Below the pieces are notes generated by a model. That model saw nothing but the letters and a program-made list of their open reading frames with translations. It made no database searches and was not told where the DNA came from. A stretch of 64,000 nt of DNA from Rhizobium sp. Its GTDB lineage: Bacteria; Pseudomonadota; Gammaproteobacteria; Burkholderiales; Thiobacillaceae. Of the stretch, positions 20,936-29,720 are shown piece after piece. Location of the stretch: the NCBI GenBank assembly GCA_019459285.1, contig JAIBEL010000068.1:28163-92162 (forward strand), written 5' to 3'. Each line of letters begins with the position of its first letter. The first letter of the stretch is position 1. The translations under genes and the position numbers were made by a program.

Positions 20936-21709
20936 ATGAACTGGTTTGGCCGCTGGCGCCGTGCCCGCATCCTCGAGCGGCATGCCATCCCCGTCTGGGA
21001 TTTCGATGCTGCGCTCGCCCGCCTGCCGATCCTGCAACGGCTGGATGCCTCGGAACGGGCGCGCCTGCACGAGGCCGCCAGCCTGTTCATCCACGACAAG
21101 ACGTTTTCCGCGGCAGGCGGCGCCGAGGTCGATTCGGTCATCCGGCTTGCCATCGCCCTGCAAGCCTGCCTGCTGACGCTCAACCTCGGCGAGGACAGCT
21201 ACCGTGGTTGGAGCGAAATCATTCTCTATCCCGATGAGTTCCTGCGCGCTCGCGAGGAAGTGGACGAGGCCGGAGTGGTGCACCATACGCGCGACATCCT
21301 GGCCGGCGAATCCTGGCACGGCGGCCCGCTGGTCCTGTCGCTCGCGGACGTCGAGACCAGCGGCCAGGCCGACGGCGTCAACGTCGTGCTGCACGAGTTC
21401 GCCCACAAGCTCGACATGCTGAACGGCGACGCCAACGGGTTTCCGCCGCTGCATCGCGGCATGGATTCAAGCGCCTGGGCACGCGATTTCAGCACGGCCT
21501 ACGCGGATCTGTGCAGCCGCGTCGACGCCGGCGAGGACACGGCGATCGATCCCTATGCCACGGCCGATCCCGCCGAGTTCTTTGCGGTGCTCACCGAGGT
21601 GTTTTTCGAAACGCCGGCGCTGCTCGATACGGAGTACCCGACCGTCTACCGGCAGTTGCAGCAGTTCTATCGCCAGCATCCGCTGCACCCTCGGAGAGAG
21701 GACGCATGA
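20936..21709 (+). CDS. mtfA: Zinc-dependent peptidase MtfA (Mlc titration factor family)
   Basis: The 257-residue protein has the HEFAHKLD zincin motif near residue 150 and FFAVLTEVFFE, which supplies the third ligand Glu, near residue 215. In E. coli MtfA binds and inactivates the glucose repressor Mlc; no mlc or ptsG gene is here. The start at 20936 (MNWFGRWRR) matches the family. Its stop overlaps the ATG of the aminotransferase gene. Confidence 0.9.
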   Translation: MNWFGRWRRARILERHAIPVWDFDAALARLPILQRLDASERARLHEAASLFIHDKTFSAAGGAEVDSVIRLAIALQACLLTLNLGEDSYRGWSEIILYPDEFLRAREEVDEAGVVHHTRDILAGESWHGGPLVLSLADVETSGQADGVNVVLHEFAHKLDMLNGDANGFPPLHRGMDSSAWARDFSTAYADLCSRVDAGEDTAIDPYATADPAEFFAVLTEVFFETPALLDTEYPTVYRQLQQFYRQHPLHPRREDA

Positions 21710-22875
21710 ATTCGAAACGGCCGGGAACGGCCGCGCGTGTCGACGACATCGCACCCTTTCACGTCATGGATATCCTGGCACGGGCACAGGCCCTGGAAGC
21801 AGCCGGCCACGACATCATCCATCTCGAAATCGGCGAACCCGACTTCGCCACGCCATCTCCCATCGTCGAGGCCGGCATAGCCGCGCTGCGTGCCGGCCAT
21901 ACGCACTACACCGGCGCACTGGGCCTGCCTGAACTGCGCGCGGCCATCGCCGGGTTGTATGCCTCGCGCTGGCAGGCTTCGGTCGAACCCGGGCGCATCG
22001 TCGTCACCCCCGGCGCATCCGGCGCATTGCTGCTCGCGCTGGGATTGCTGGCCGGGCCCGGCGACGCCGTATTGATGGCCGACCCCGGCTATCCGTGCAA
22101 CCGCCACTTCGCCCGCTTCTGCGAAGCACACGCGGTAAACGTGCCGGTCGACGCCAGCAGCGGCTTCCAGCTCACGCTCGAACTGATCGAGCGTCACGCC
22201 ACCGTAGCCACGCGTGCGGTGCTGATCGCCAGCCCGTCCAACCCCACCGGCACTGCCATGGCAGCGGATGAGCTCGAACGCATCCACGATTGGTGCGCTG
22301 CGCATGGCATCGCCCTGATCGTCGACGAGATCTATCTGGCGCTGACCTACGACGGTGCCGAACACAGCGCCGCCCGCTGGGACGACGTATTTGTCGTCAA
22401 CAGTTTCTCGAAGTTCTTCCTGATGACCGGCTGGCGGCTTGGCTGGCTCGCGGCCCCAGCCTGGGCCATGCCGGCGCTGGAACGACTCTCGCAGAACCTG
22501 TTCCTGGCCGCCCCCACGCCAGCGCAGCATGCCGCGCTGGCGGCATTCGCTCCCGCGACCCTGGACATGCTCGAAGTCTGCAAGGCCGAGTTGCGCGCCC
22601 GCCGCGATTATCTGCTGCCGGCCTTGCGTGAGCGCGGCTTCGTCATTCCGGTCATCCCGCAGGGTGCGTTTTACCTGTATGCCGATTGCAGCCGCCTGGC
22701 CCCGGACAGCCAGGTATTGGCCAACCGCCTGCTCGAGGAGGCAGGCATCGCCACGACGCCCGGGGTCGATTTCGGCACCTATCAGCCGGCACGCCATATC
22801 CGCTTCGCCTACACGCAGCCGCTGCCACGCCTGGCCGAAGCCATGGCGCGGCTCGATCGTTTCTTGCAGGCATAA
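21706..22875 (+). CDS. Class I/II pyridoxal-phosphate aminotransferase
   Basis: The 389-residue fold-type I enzyme has the PLP lysine in NSFSKFFLMTGWRLGW. The cofactor-binding segments are GASGALLLALGLL, SPSNPTGTAM and VDEIYLAL, and the C-terminal carboxylate-binding Arg is in RHIRFAY. The LEIGEPDF start resembles aspartate/alanine-type aminotransferases. The substrate cannot be assigned. It is the end of the rmuC-mtfA unit and is closed by a bidirectional terminator. Confidence 0.88.
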   Translation: MNSKRPGTAARVDDIAPFHVMDILARAQALEAAGHDIIHLEIGEPDFATPSPIVEAGIAALRAGHTHYTGALGLPELRAAIAGLYASRWQASVEPGRIVVTPGASGALLLALGLLAGPGDAVLMADPGYPCNRHFARFCEAHAVNVPVDASSGFQLTLELIERHATVATRAVLIASPSNPTGTAMAADELERIHDWCAAHGIALIVDEIYLALTYDGAEHSAARWDDVFVVNSFSKFFLMTGWRLGWLAAPAWAMPALERLSQNLFLAAPTPAQHAALAAFAPATLDMLEVCKAELRARRDYLLPALRERGFVIPVIPQGAFYLYADCSRLAPDSQVLANRLLEEAGIATTPGVDFGTYQPARHIRFAYTQPLPRLAEAMARLDRFLQA

Positions 22876-22877
22876 AA

Positions 22878-22899
22878 AAACCGGCCCGAAGGCCGGTTT
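22878..22899. terminator. Bidirectional Rho-independent terminator
   Basis: AAACCGGCC (22878-22886) pairs with GGCCGGTTT (22891-22899) around CGAA. The A-run on the left gives a T-run for the minus strand. It serves the aminotransferase (plus) and the lipoprotein (minus) that converge here. The minus direction has the stronger T-run. Confidence 0.8.
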
Positions 22900-22916
22900 C
22901 GTTCCTGAGCCAGGAA

Positions 22917-23165
22917 TTACTTGGCAGGAGCTTCAGCAGGCGCAGCAGCAGGAGCGGCAGCGTCAGCAGCAGGTGCAGCAGCGTCAGCAGCGGGAGCAGC
23001 AGCTTCCGGAGCAGCAGGAGCAGGAGCAGCTTCCATCGGAGCAGCAGCTTCCGGAGCCGGCGCAGCAGCAGCGGGAGCTTCAGCAGGAGCAGCGGCTTCT
23101 TCTTTTTTGCCACAAGCAGTCATGGAAACAGCCAGCAGAGCAGCCAGGAGAACGGAATATTTCAT
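22917..23165 (-). CDS. Ala/Pro-rich small lipoprotein
   Basis: The 82-residue protein begins MKYSVLLAALLAVSMTACGK, a lipoprotein signal with the lipidated Cys at 18. The mature part is almost only Ala, Pro and Glu in a loose repeat (APAEAPAAAAPAPEAAAP, then AAAPAADAAAPAADAAAP). Such chains are disordered spacers, perhaps anchored in the outer membrane. It has its own upstream TAGAAT box and a terminator, so it is likely expressed alone. Confidence 0.75.
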   Translation of the reverse strand: MKYSVLLAALLAVSMTACGKKEEAAAPAEAPAAAAPAPEAAAPMEAAPAPAAPEAAAPAADAAAPAADAAAPAAAPAEAPAK

Positions 23166-23242
23166 TTGATTTCCCTTTATTACGAATATAAAAACCCACA
23201 CCAGAGATCGGTCCGGGACTTGAGATCCAGCCGACGCGCGGA

Positions 23243-23248
23243 ATTCTA
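23243..23248 (-). promoter_or_regulatory. Putative -10 box of the Ala-rich lipoprotein gene
   Basis: The minus strand reads TAGAAT here, about 77 bases before the start codon. The -35 region is poor. The 23166-23396 spacer holds nothing else that I can recognise. Confidence 0.4.
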
Positions 23249-23396
23249 ACAAATCGGCAAAAGAAAACCACAATCTATTAATTTTCTTCCATTGCGGAAA
23301 ATTTGCGTTGTGTAATTACCACACGCCGTGCACCGCGTCCTGGTTGCGTTCGCGCGCCCCTTGTGATTTCAAGGTATTCACCGCGCCAGCCGATTG

Positions 23397-24428
23397 CTAG
23401 TCGGCGAGTTTGGCGCGGACAAATTCTTCGAGCGTATCCGGCAGGTTGCCTGCCATGCGCGCGCGCCGGTAGGCGGAACGCGCTTCGTCGTTTTTTCCCT
23501 GGGCAGCCAGGGCGAGGCCCAAGCCCACCCACCAGGTTCCCGGGCCCGGTTGCATCTCAAGCGCCTGTTCGTATTGCCGCACGGCATCGGGATATTGCTT
23601 GAGCTGCACCAGCAGCGCCGCCAGCGTCGCATGGTAATCGGCATCGACCCCACGCCCGCCCATCCCGCTCTGCAAGCTTGCGACGGCGCCTTCCGTATCA
23701 CCGCGCGCCGCCTGCAGGCGGGCGAGGCTGAGTGCAAACCACGCATGCTCGGGGCTCGCTGCACGCCCGATGCGCAAGACCTTCTCGGCTTCCTGGTTGC
23801 GGCCGGCATCGCTCAACAACGCGGCCAACGCCTCGCGCGCCGCGACATGCCCTGGCGACAATGTGAGCGCCTCTTCCAGCAGCGCCCGGGCCCGATCCGC
23901 CTGCCCTGCCCGGATGAACGTCAATGCCTTGCGATAGCCCTCGTCGGCAGCTTCACGGGGAGTGGGTTGGCTGGCTTCCTTGCGAATGGCTGGTTGCTGC
24001 GCCACAGCGTGCCCCGACATACTCACCGTCGCGATCGCCGCGGCAGGTTCGGGCTGCTTGGGCGGATTGGCCGATGCCAACCGTTTCTTTTCTCTTTCCG
24101 CATCCGCCGGCCCGGCCTGGTGTACAACGACGACGGGGGCGGCGGGCGCCTTGACGGGAGGTTGCGCTGAGGACACGGCAGGCCTTGGCACACACACGGC
24201 CACAGACCGCATCTCGACACGCCGCTCGCCCGCCGCATGCGGCGGCTGGAGGCGTACGGCAACCAGCCAGATCCCCAGTCCGGCAAGCGGCAATAGCAGG
24301 GCAACGGCGCCCCATAGCGGCGTCCTGCGCTGCTTCGTCCCGACGGGTGGAGGCGGCGGCGCCCGGCGGGACGCGCGATCGGTCTGGCGCGCGTCCAGCG
24401 CACGCAATGTCTGGTTGATGATACTCAT
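23397..24428 (-). CDS. mshN: MSHA biogenesis protein MshN (TPR protein)
   Basis: The 343-residue protein starts MSIINQTLRALDARQ, a typical MshN N-terminus. It has one membrane helix near residues 40-60 and a Pro/Ala-rich linker. At least four TPR-like repeats follow (for example AEKVLRIGRAASPEHAWFAL and YPDAVRQYEQALEMQPG). It is the last gene of the pilus operon, 30 bases after mshM. Its exact role in MSHA assembly is unknown. Confidence 0.82.
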   Translation of the reverse strand: MSIINQTLRALDARQTDRASRRAPPPPPVGTKQRRTPLWGAVALLLPLAGLGIWLVAVRLQPPHAAGERRVEMRSVAVCVPRPAVSSAQPPVKAPAAPVVVVHQAGPADAEREKKRLASANPPKQPEPAAAIATVSMSGHAVAQQPAIRKEASQPTPREAADEGYRKALTFIRAGQADRARALLEEALTLSPGHVAAREALAALLSDAGRNQEAEKVLRIGRAASPEHAWFALSLARLQAARGDTEGAVASLQSGMGGRGVDADYHATLAALLVQLKQYPDAVRQYEQALEMQPGPGTWWVGLGLALAAQGKNDEARSAYRRARMAGNLPDTLEEFVRAKLAD

Positions 24429-24458
24429 ACGTTCATTCGAAATCCGGCATGGAACGGT

Positions 24459-25463
24459 CTACGTAATCAGGTACAACCAGCCTGCGGCCGCGGCGCCCGC
24501 TCCGAGCGCCGCCAGAACGAACAGCACCCATCGTGCAGTGCGATTGACCCCCTTCGCCGCCAGGGTGTCGCGTGCAGCCTCGCGCATCTCGCGCCCGCCG
24601 ACACGATGCAGGCCTTTTCCATACGCCAGCATGAGCGCCTTGTGGGCAATGATATTGACGACGCGCGGAACGCCGGCGCTGGCCTCGTACAAGAATCCGA
24701 CGGCACGCGGGCTGAACAGCAAGGCGGCGGGCTCGAAACCCGCGCGCGCCAGGCGATGGGACAGATAGGCAACGAGTTCCTCGCGCTGCAGGGGGCGCAG
24801 GCGATCATGAAAACTGATCCGGGTCTTGAGTTGCGGAATGGCCTGCAGCCGCGCATCCAGTTCCGGCTGGCCGAACAGCACGATCGTCAGCAATTTCCGC
24901 TTCTCGGTTTCCAGGTTGGACAGCAGCCGGATCGTTTCCAGGCTCTCCAGCGAGATCGCCTGGGCCTCGTCGAGAATCAGCACCACGCGGGTGCCACGCC
25001 TGGCCAGCGCGATCAACCGCGACTGGATCGCCTTGTGGACGCGGTAATAGCTTTCCTGTCCCGTCAGCTTGAGGCCCAGTTCCTCGGCGACGGCACACAG
25101 GATCCCGAGCGGATCGAGCGCGGGGTTGGGGAGATAGAGCGCGCGGCAGCGCCTGGGCAACTCGGCCAGCAGGGTCCGGCACAGCAGGGTTTTCCCGGTT
25201 CCGACCGCGCCGACGATCTTGATGAAGCCCTCGCCGCTTTCCAGCGCATGGAGGAGCGTGTCCAGCGCTTCCTGATGCGGTGGCGAGGCAAAAAAGAAAT
25301 CGGTATCCGGGGTCAGTCCGAAAGGCGCTTCGGCAAGCCCGAAATGGGCAAGATAGGAGAGGGAATGGCGGCTGCCGGTCGGGGGAATCGGCTTTCCGCC
25401 ACTCGAAGGCTCACCGGCTTTATCCAGCGAATTTTCGGGATTGAAGAAAGCCGCTGCCGTCAT
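24459..25463 (-). CDS. mshM: MSHA ATPase MshM (ExeA-like AAA protein)
   Basis: The 334-residue AAA ATPase has Walker A GAVGTGKTLL, Walker B VVLILDEAQAI, and the ExeA-type start YLAHFGLAEAPFGLTPDTDFFF. A single C-terminal membrane helix (ARWVLFVLAALGAGAAAAGW) anchors it. ExeA-family proteins help insert secretins, so it probably acts with mshL. The start overlaps the mshL stop by 4 bases. Confidence 0.88.
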   Translation of the reverse strand: MTAAAFFNPENSLDKAGEPSSGGKPIPPTGSRHSLSYLAHFGLAEAPFGLTPDTDFFFASPPHQEALDTLLHALESGEGFIKIVGAVGTGKTLLCRTLLAELPRRCRALYLPNPALDPLGILCAVAEELGLKLTGQESYYRVHKAIQSRLIALARRGTRVVLILDEAQAISLESLETIRLLSNLETEKRKLLTIVLFGQPELDARLQAIPQLKTRISFHDRLRPLQREELVAYLSHRLARAGFEPAALLFSPRAVGFLYEASAGVPRVVNIIAHKALMLAYGKGLHRVGGREMREAARDTLAAKGVNRTARWVLFVLAALGAGAAAAGWLYLIT

Positions 25464-27124
25464 GGCGTGGCCGGTTGTCGCTCGATCTTGTCGAGGCGCG
25501 CCTGAGTCGCCTCCGCATCCGCCTGCCAGTCTGCCTGACTGTCGATGACGGTCGGCTTGAGGAGAATCACCAGCTCGCTCTTCTTCGAACTCTGGTTGGT
25601 ATTGCCGAAGAAGTATCCCAGCAGCGGCACCTGGCCCAGCCCGGGCACACGATTGGCGCTGCCGTCGAAGGACTGCTTCATCATTCCGCCGATGGCGACG
25701 ATGCGCCCATCCTCCACCTGCACGACGCTGTCCGTTTCCGAGACCGCGCTGGACGCAAGCGGCAGCGTCAGTTTTCCGGCCTGGCCGGCGTCGATGTTCT
25801 TGATTTTCTCCGTCACCACGCTCACCGAAGGACGGATGTGCAGCGTGATGCGGCCCTTTTCGTCGATCTGCGGCGTGACATCGAGCGCGATGCCCGAGAA
25901 GAAGGGCTGCAGCGTCACGCTGGGCGTGGTCGTGGTGCCGGCACCGCCGGTATTGCTGGTGGTCGAGACGTCGGTGACGAAGAAATCGTCGGTGCCGACC
26001 TTGAGTACGGCCTGCTGGTTGTTCAGTGCCGCGATGCGCGGGCTGGACAGCACATGCACCGATCCCTGGGTTTCGAGGAAATTGATCAACGCAGCAAAGC
26101 TCTTGGTCTGGAACGCAAGGCCGAAGATACCGGACGACGTACCGGCCGCCGCGGGCAACCCGCTGCCGAGCACATCCGCCAGCGAGCCGCTGGCGGCGCC
26201 TGTCAATAAATCGAAATTGCCGGTATTGGCGCCCGAGGAGTATTTATGCTGGCCGTTGTGTAGCACTGACCAGTTGATGCCGGTCTGATAGCCGTCGTTC
26301 AGCTGCACCTCGAGTATTTTCGCCTCCAGCATGACCTGGCGTTCGACCGCCGAAGCGGTGGCCTTGAGGAAGTGCTCGACATCCCGCATCGTGCGCGGCG
26401 TGGTCTTGACCACCACGATCCCCGACTGCGGGCTGAGGATCACCTTGCCGGACTCGCCGACGATGGTGTCCAGCGCTGCCTTCAATTCGCCCCAGAAGTC
26501 CGAATTGAGCTTCGTGTCGATCCTGCTGGTTTCCAGCGACTGTTGCGTGGAGCCACCTCCGGTTACGCCGCTCGTGCCGCCGGTGCCCTTGGAACTGACG
26601 GATCCGGAAATCACGCGCATGTCCGACGAACCGGTGCGGGTCCCTGCCAAGTAGTTCACCTTGAAGATGCGGGTCTGCGGCGTCAGCGGCCGTACCACGA
26701 TGCGGTGCCCTTCCATCGTGTAGTCGTAGCCGTACAGTTCGCGTATGGCGGACATCGCCTCGGGCACGGTGACGTTCTTGAGGTTGGCGGAAATCGTGCC
26801 CGCCACCTCGGGATGCACCAGCATGCTGTAGCGCGTGCCGGAGACGATCGCCATGAACACATCCTGCGCAGGCGCACCGTTGACGACCAGGTCGAAACGC
26901 GACTCGGCCGGCTCGGCTGCACCCTTGGGCAGTTCCAGCTTGAGCGGGGGCAGCAGCGCAGCCTGGGCCTGTGCGTCTGTCATCGCGTGCGGCGCGGGCT
27001 GCGCCTGGGCCGCCTGGGCAATTTCCTGACGGATCGCCTGCTGCGTATCGCGCGGCGTCAGGGGGCCGGCGCACCCCAGCAGAACCAGCGGACCGGCAAC
27101 AATCATGGTGTAGCGCTTCATCAT
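25460..27124 (-). CDS. mshL: MSHA outer-membrane secretin MshL
   Basis: The 554-residue secretin begins MMKRYTMIVAGPLVLLGCAG, with a lipoprotein-like signal (Cys at 18). A short periplasmic N domain (VPEAMSAIRELYGYDYTMEG) and the secretin core follow: QVMLEAKILEVQLNDGYQTG, VHVLSSPRIAALNNQQAVLKVG and the C-terminal ELVILLKPTVID. A Gly/Thr/Ser-rich insert is near residue 170. It forms the pore through which the pilus exits. Confidence 0.9.
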   Translation of the reverse strand: MMKRYTMIVAGPLVLLGCAGPLTPRDTQQAIRQEIAQAAQAQPAPHAMTDAQAQAALLPPLKLELPKGAAEPAESRFDLVVNGAPAQDVFMAIVSGTRYSMLVHPEVAGTISANLKNVTVPEAMSAIRELYGYDYTMEGHRIVVRPLTPQTRIFKVNYLAGTRTGSSDMRVISGSVSSKGTGGTSGVTGGGSTQQSLETSRIDTKLNSDFWGELKAALDTIVGESGKVILSPQSGIVVVKTTPRTMRDVEHFLKATASAVERQVMLEAKILEVQLNDGYQTGINWSVLHNGQHKYSSGANTGNFDLLTGAASGSLADVLGSGLPAAAGTSSGIFGLAFQTKSFAALINFLETQGSVHVLSSPRIAALNNQQAVLKVGTDDFFVTDVSTTSNTGGAGTTTTPSVTLQPFFSGIALDVTPQIDEKGRITLHIRPSVSVVTEKIKNIDAGQAGKLTLPLASSAVSETDSVVQVEDGRIVAIGGMMKQSFDGSANRVPGLGQVPLLGYFFGNTNQSSKKSELVILLKPTVIDSQADWQADAEATQARLDKIERQPATP

Positions 27125-27143
27125 CCGCAATGTCTCCCTTTTC

Positions 27144-27467
27144 TTATTTGCCGCGCAGTCGTTTCTCGACGTGCGGATACAGTTCGAGCACCGTGACGTC
27201 CGCGCCCCGGCGCAGCACCACCTCGCTTTCGGTGATGCGCACCACGCGGGCCCCCTGATAGCGCTCGCCCACCGCCACCTCCTGGCCGCCGATGACGGCC
27301 AGCCTCTGCGTGCCGCGCCGCTTGATGGCCGTGAGTGAAATGCCCGGGCTGGCGCTGCCTTCTGCGGCAGGTGCAGCCGGCGGCGCCGTGGGATCCGGCA
27401 GGTCTGCCCAGACGCCGGGGGACGCCAGCAACGCAATCGCGGCACACAGCATCATACGCGCAGCCAT
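27144..27467 (-). CDS. mshK: MSHA biogenesis protein MshK
   Basis: The 107-residue exported protein has a signal peptide ending near GVWADLPDP. The short conserved domain TAIKRRGTQRLAVIGGQEV is followed by an OB-like stretch VVRITESEVVLRRG. This domain resembles PilP/MshK pilot-like lipoproteins that work with the secretin. It overlaps mshJ by 16 bases and precedes mshL by 19. Confidence 0.78.
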   Translation of the reverse strand: MAARMMLCAAIALLASPGVWADLPDPTAPPAAPAAEGSASPGISLTAIKRRGTQRLAVIGGQEVAVGERYQGARVVRITESEVVLRRGADVTVLELYPHVEKRLRGK

Positions 27468-28108
27468 GCTTCCTCCAGGCTCAGGGTGTGGACGACGAGG
27501 GTCAGTTTCAGGTCGGGGCGGGCGGTCGTGTCGAGCGTCGCCTCGATCCAGTTGAGGCGCCAGGGCAAGGCTTCCAGGCGCTCGAGATAGGCGACCAGGT
27601 CGGAATAGGATCCGCTCACCGTGATCTCGAAACCGTGCCGATAAAATCCCGGCGGACTTCCTTCGGCCGCATCAGGCAGCGATACGGGGCGCGGGCTGAG
27701 CGTCTTGAACCCGACGATCCGGATACCGGCCTGACTGCGCACCACATCCTTCAACACCTGGGCCATCCGCTCAGGCGGAATCAGCACGCGCTCGCGAGTT
27801 GCAAGCTCCGCATTCAATGCGGACAGGCGCGCTTCCTGTGCAGCGAGCGCCTCCCGCATCGCCCGGTCGGGGTCCCTTCCCCCCTGGCTGGCCAGCAGCG
27901 TCTGCTGCTGCCCGATCTGCACCAGTGCCGCCCGGGCGCCTTGCAGACGATCGTCGGCATTCTGCACGCGCCGCTGCGCCGCATCGATCAGCAGGGTCTG
28001 CACCAGCGCCCCCGTCACCACCACCGCAGCAGCAAAGACGAACAGGCGCTCCCGCAGACTCATCGCGCCGATGCGCACGCCGATCTCGCGCCATTTTTCA
28101 GCGTTCAT
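27452..28108 (-). CDS. mshJ: MSHA biogenesis protein MshJ (PilO-like)
   Basis: The 218-residue protein has a short cytoplasmic N-terminus, one membrane helix (LFVFAAAVVVTGALVQTLLI), a coiled coil and a ferredoxin-like C-terminal domain (ITVSGSYSDLVAYLERLE). The layout is that of PilO/GspM inner-membrane proteins. It overlaps the PilN-like gene by 11 bases. Confidence 0.82.
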   Translation of the reverse strand: MNAEKWREIGVRIGAMSLRERLFVFAAAVVVTGALVQTLLIDAAQRRVQNADDRLQGARAALVQIGQQQTLLASQGGRDPDRAMREALAAQEARLSALNAELATRERVLIPPERMAQVLKDVVRSQAGIRIVGFKTLSPRPVSLPDAAEGSPPGFYRHGFEITVSGSYSDLVAYLERLEALPWRLNWIEATLDTTARPDLKLTLVVHTLSLEEAWLRV

Positions 28109-28748
28109 CGGATTCTCCCTTGTCCGCCAGGTTCTTCCGGCTGCCCGCATACAGAGCGAAGTCGATGTGCTCGGGGACGTCGGAGCGAACCTGGCTATCC
28201 CCTGCGGCCTGCGCAAGTTCGGCATTCATGCCCGTGAACTTCATACCGGAAAAAGCCGCCTGCTTGCCGAGCCGATCCATATAGGTCGTCACCAGGCCGG
28301 CATTCAGCGCCGATCCTTCGAGCGCCACGTAGTCCGGCGAGAGGGTAAAGCCGTTCAGCCAGACACCTTCGGTGCTGCTTTGCGCGAGCGCGCGCAGACG
28401 GGGAGAAAATCCCGTTGACGTACTTTCAATGGTGCGGCTCATCGACGCCAGCAGCGCCTCGCGCTGCGCCACCTGGGCCTGCGTTGCCTTGACGCGCCCG
28501 GACAGGAGCGCGCTCGCCGGCCGGGTCGCGGCAGCCCCCGATTGATCGAGTTGGTGTTGCGGGGTTTCCTGCGGGCTTTCCAGTTCGGCCGCCGTTTTTT
28601 CCAGCGTGTTCGCCCGGTAGGTCAGATACCCCGACCAGGCCAGCGCAGCCGCAAGGACCAGTCCCAGCCCCAACCCCATTTCCCGCACGCCGAACGCATA
28701 GCGCTGCTTGAGCAGCAACGGGCTGATCAGGTTGACCTGCTGGCTCAT
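28098..28748 (-). CDS. PilN-domain MSHA protein (MshI2-like)
   Basis: The 216-residue bitopic protein begins MSQQVNLISPLLLKQRYAFG. That is the PilN motif (NLISPLL, like INLLPWR) that binds the PilM-type actin-like partner. One membrane helix and a coiled coil come next, then a ferredoxin-like domain. It is between mshI and mshJ, as expected for the PilM-PilN-PilO-type platform. Confidence 0.78.
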   Translation of the reverse strand: MSQQVNLISPLLLKQRYAFGVREMGLGLGLVLAAALAWSGYLTYRANTLEKTAAELESPQETPQHQLDQSGAAATRPASALLSGRVKATQAQVAQREALLASMSRTIESTSTGFSPRLRALAQSSTEGVWLNGFTLSPDYVALEGSALNAGLVTTYMDRLGKQAAFSGMKFTGMNAELAQAAGDSQVRSDVPEHIDFALYAGSRKNLADKGESDER

Positions 28749-29653
28749 GGCTTGGTCTCTTCCATCCGCAAGGCGGCGCCGATGGCATGGAAACAGTGCG
28801 GCGGCAGTGCGTTCGCTTCCGGCAAGGCGGCGATATCCAGCACTTCCGCCAGGTCGAGCGGCTTGACCGGCAAGGCAAGATTGCCGGCCAGGCCGTTACA
28901 CAGGCCTTCGACATTCTCCATCGGCGCCAGCAGCAGACGGTCGACGGGAATCCCGCCGAACTGGCGGTCGAAATGATCGAGGCTGCGCTGGATTTCCAGC
29001 GTCAGACGTTCGAGCACGCTCTCCAGACCTTCGATGTCCAGCACCGTCTGATTCACGCCCAGCGTGCGCGCCATGCACAATTCGCCGTCCAGCGTGAGCG
29101 TCAGCAGGCCGCCGGTTTCGATGAACGAGAAGAGCGCCAGTGCGCGCCCCGGGGTTTCCAGCCGGGTAGCCACGTTGCGCTGGGCGGTTTCCATGATGTC
29201 GATGATGGTGAGATTCAGCCCGGCGTTGGTCGCGAGTACGGCTTCTTCGGCCAGCAGGCTGTTTTTTGCCGCCACGGCGAAAATCTGCTTCGCATGGCTC
29301 ACATGCTCGGGATGCGGCACTTCAAGCACGTCCACCGTGCCGTCGTCGGCATGGAAATCGAGCATGTCCTGGATCTGCCAGCGCACCGCGGACTTGAGTT
29401 CATCGGCGGGCACGTTCGGCGCATCGAGCAAACGCAGCCTGTAATCGGCCGGCTTCAACACGAGGCTGACCGGCCCCTTGCCGTGTAGCCGGGCCAGCGC
29501 CTCGCCCCAGTTGTCGCCCTTGACCGCCGCCACGCCGGCGGCAAGCAATCTGGGGACGGCCACCCTGCGGTCGACGCGCGCATACGCAATGCGTCCCGGA
29601 AGACGCAGATACGCAGTTAAGCCCTGTTCGCTCGTTCGACGGAAAAGCTGCAT
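28745..29653 (-). CDS. mshI: MSHA biogenesis protein MshI (PilM-like)
   Basis: The 302-residue soluble protein resembles the actin-like PilM/MshI family: PADELKSAVRWQIQDMLDF near residue 80, VAAKNSLLAEE, then a second lobe with FSFIETGGLLTLTLDGELCM and DRLLLAPMENVEGLC. It would sit on the cytoplasmic face and hold the PilN-like protein encoded next. It has its own promoter-like site just upstream. Confidence 0.8.
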   Translation of the reverse strand: MQLFRRTSEQGLTAYLRLPGRIAYARVDRRVAVPRLLAAGVAAVKGDNWGEALARLHGKGPVSLVLKPADYRLRLLDAPNVPADELKSAVRWQIQDMLDFHADDGTVDVLEVPHPEHVSHAKQIFAVAAKNSLLAEEAVLATNAGLNLTIIDIMETAQRNVATRLETPGRALALFSFIETGGLLTLTLDGELCMARTLGVNQTVLDIEGLESVLERLTLEIQRSLDHFDRQFGGIPVDRLLLAPMENVEGLCNGLAGNLALPVKPLDLAEVLDIAALPEANALPPHCFHAIGAALRMEETKP

Positions 29654-29677
29654 GGGTCGGACCTGAAAATTTTTCTG

Positions 29678-29706
29678 AACTTAAATAAATAAGCCGTTGT
29701 TGTCAA
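29678..29706 (-). promoter_or_regulatory. Putative promoter of the mshI-J-K-L-M-N segment
   Basis: The minus strand shows a perfect TTGACA (29706-29701), a 17-base spacer and TAAGTT (29683-29678). The -10 match is weak, but the surrounding 29654-29720 gap is unusually AT-rich for this genome. It would allow the second half of the pilus cluster to be transcribed separately from mshQ. Confidence 0.5.
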
Positions 29707-29720
29707 AGGGTTTAATCGGA

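Noticed and set aside
22921..23100. Short-period repeats that might suggest a CRISPR or tandem array
   Set aside because: The repeats are codon-level Ala/Pro/Glu repeats inside a lipoprotein gene with an intact signal peptide. No spacer-repeat structure is present.
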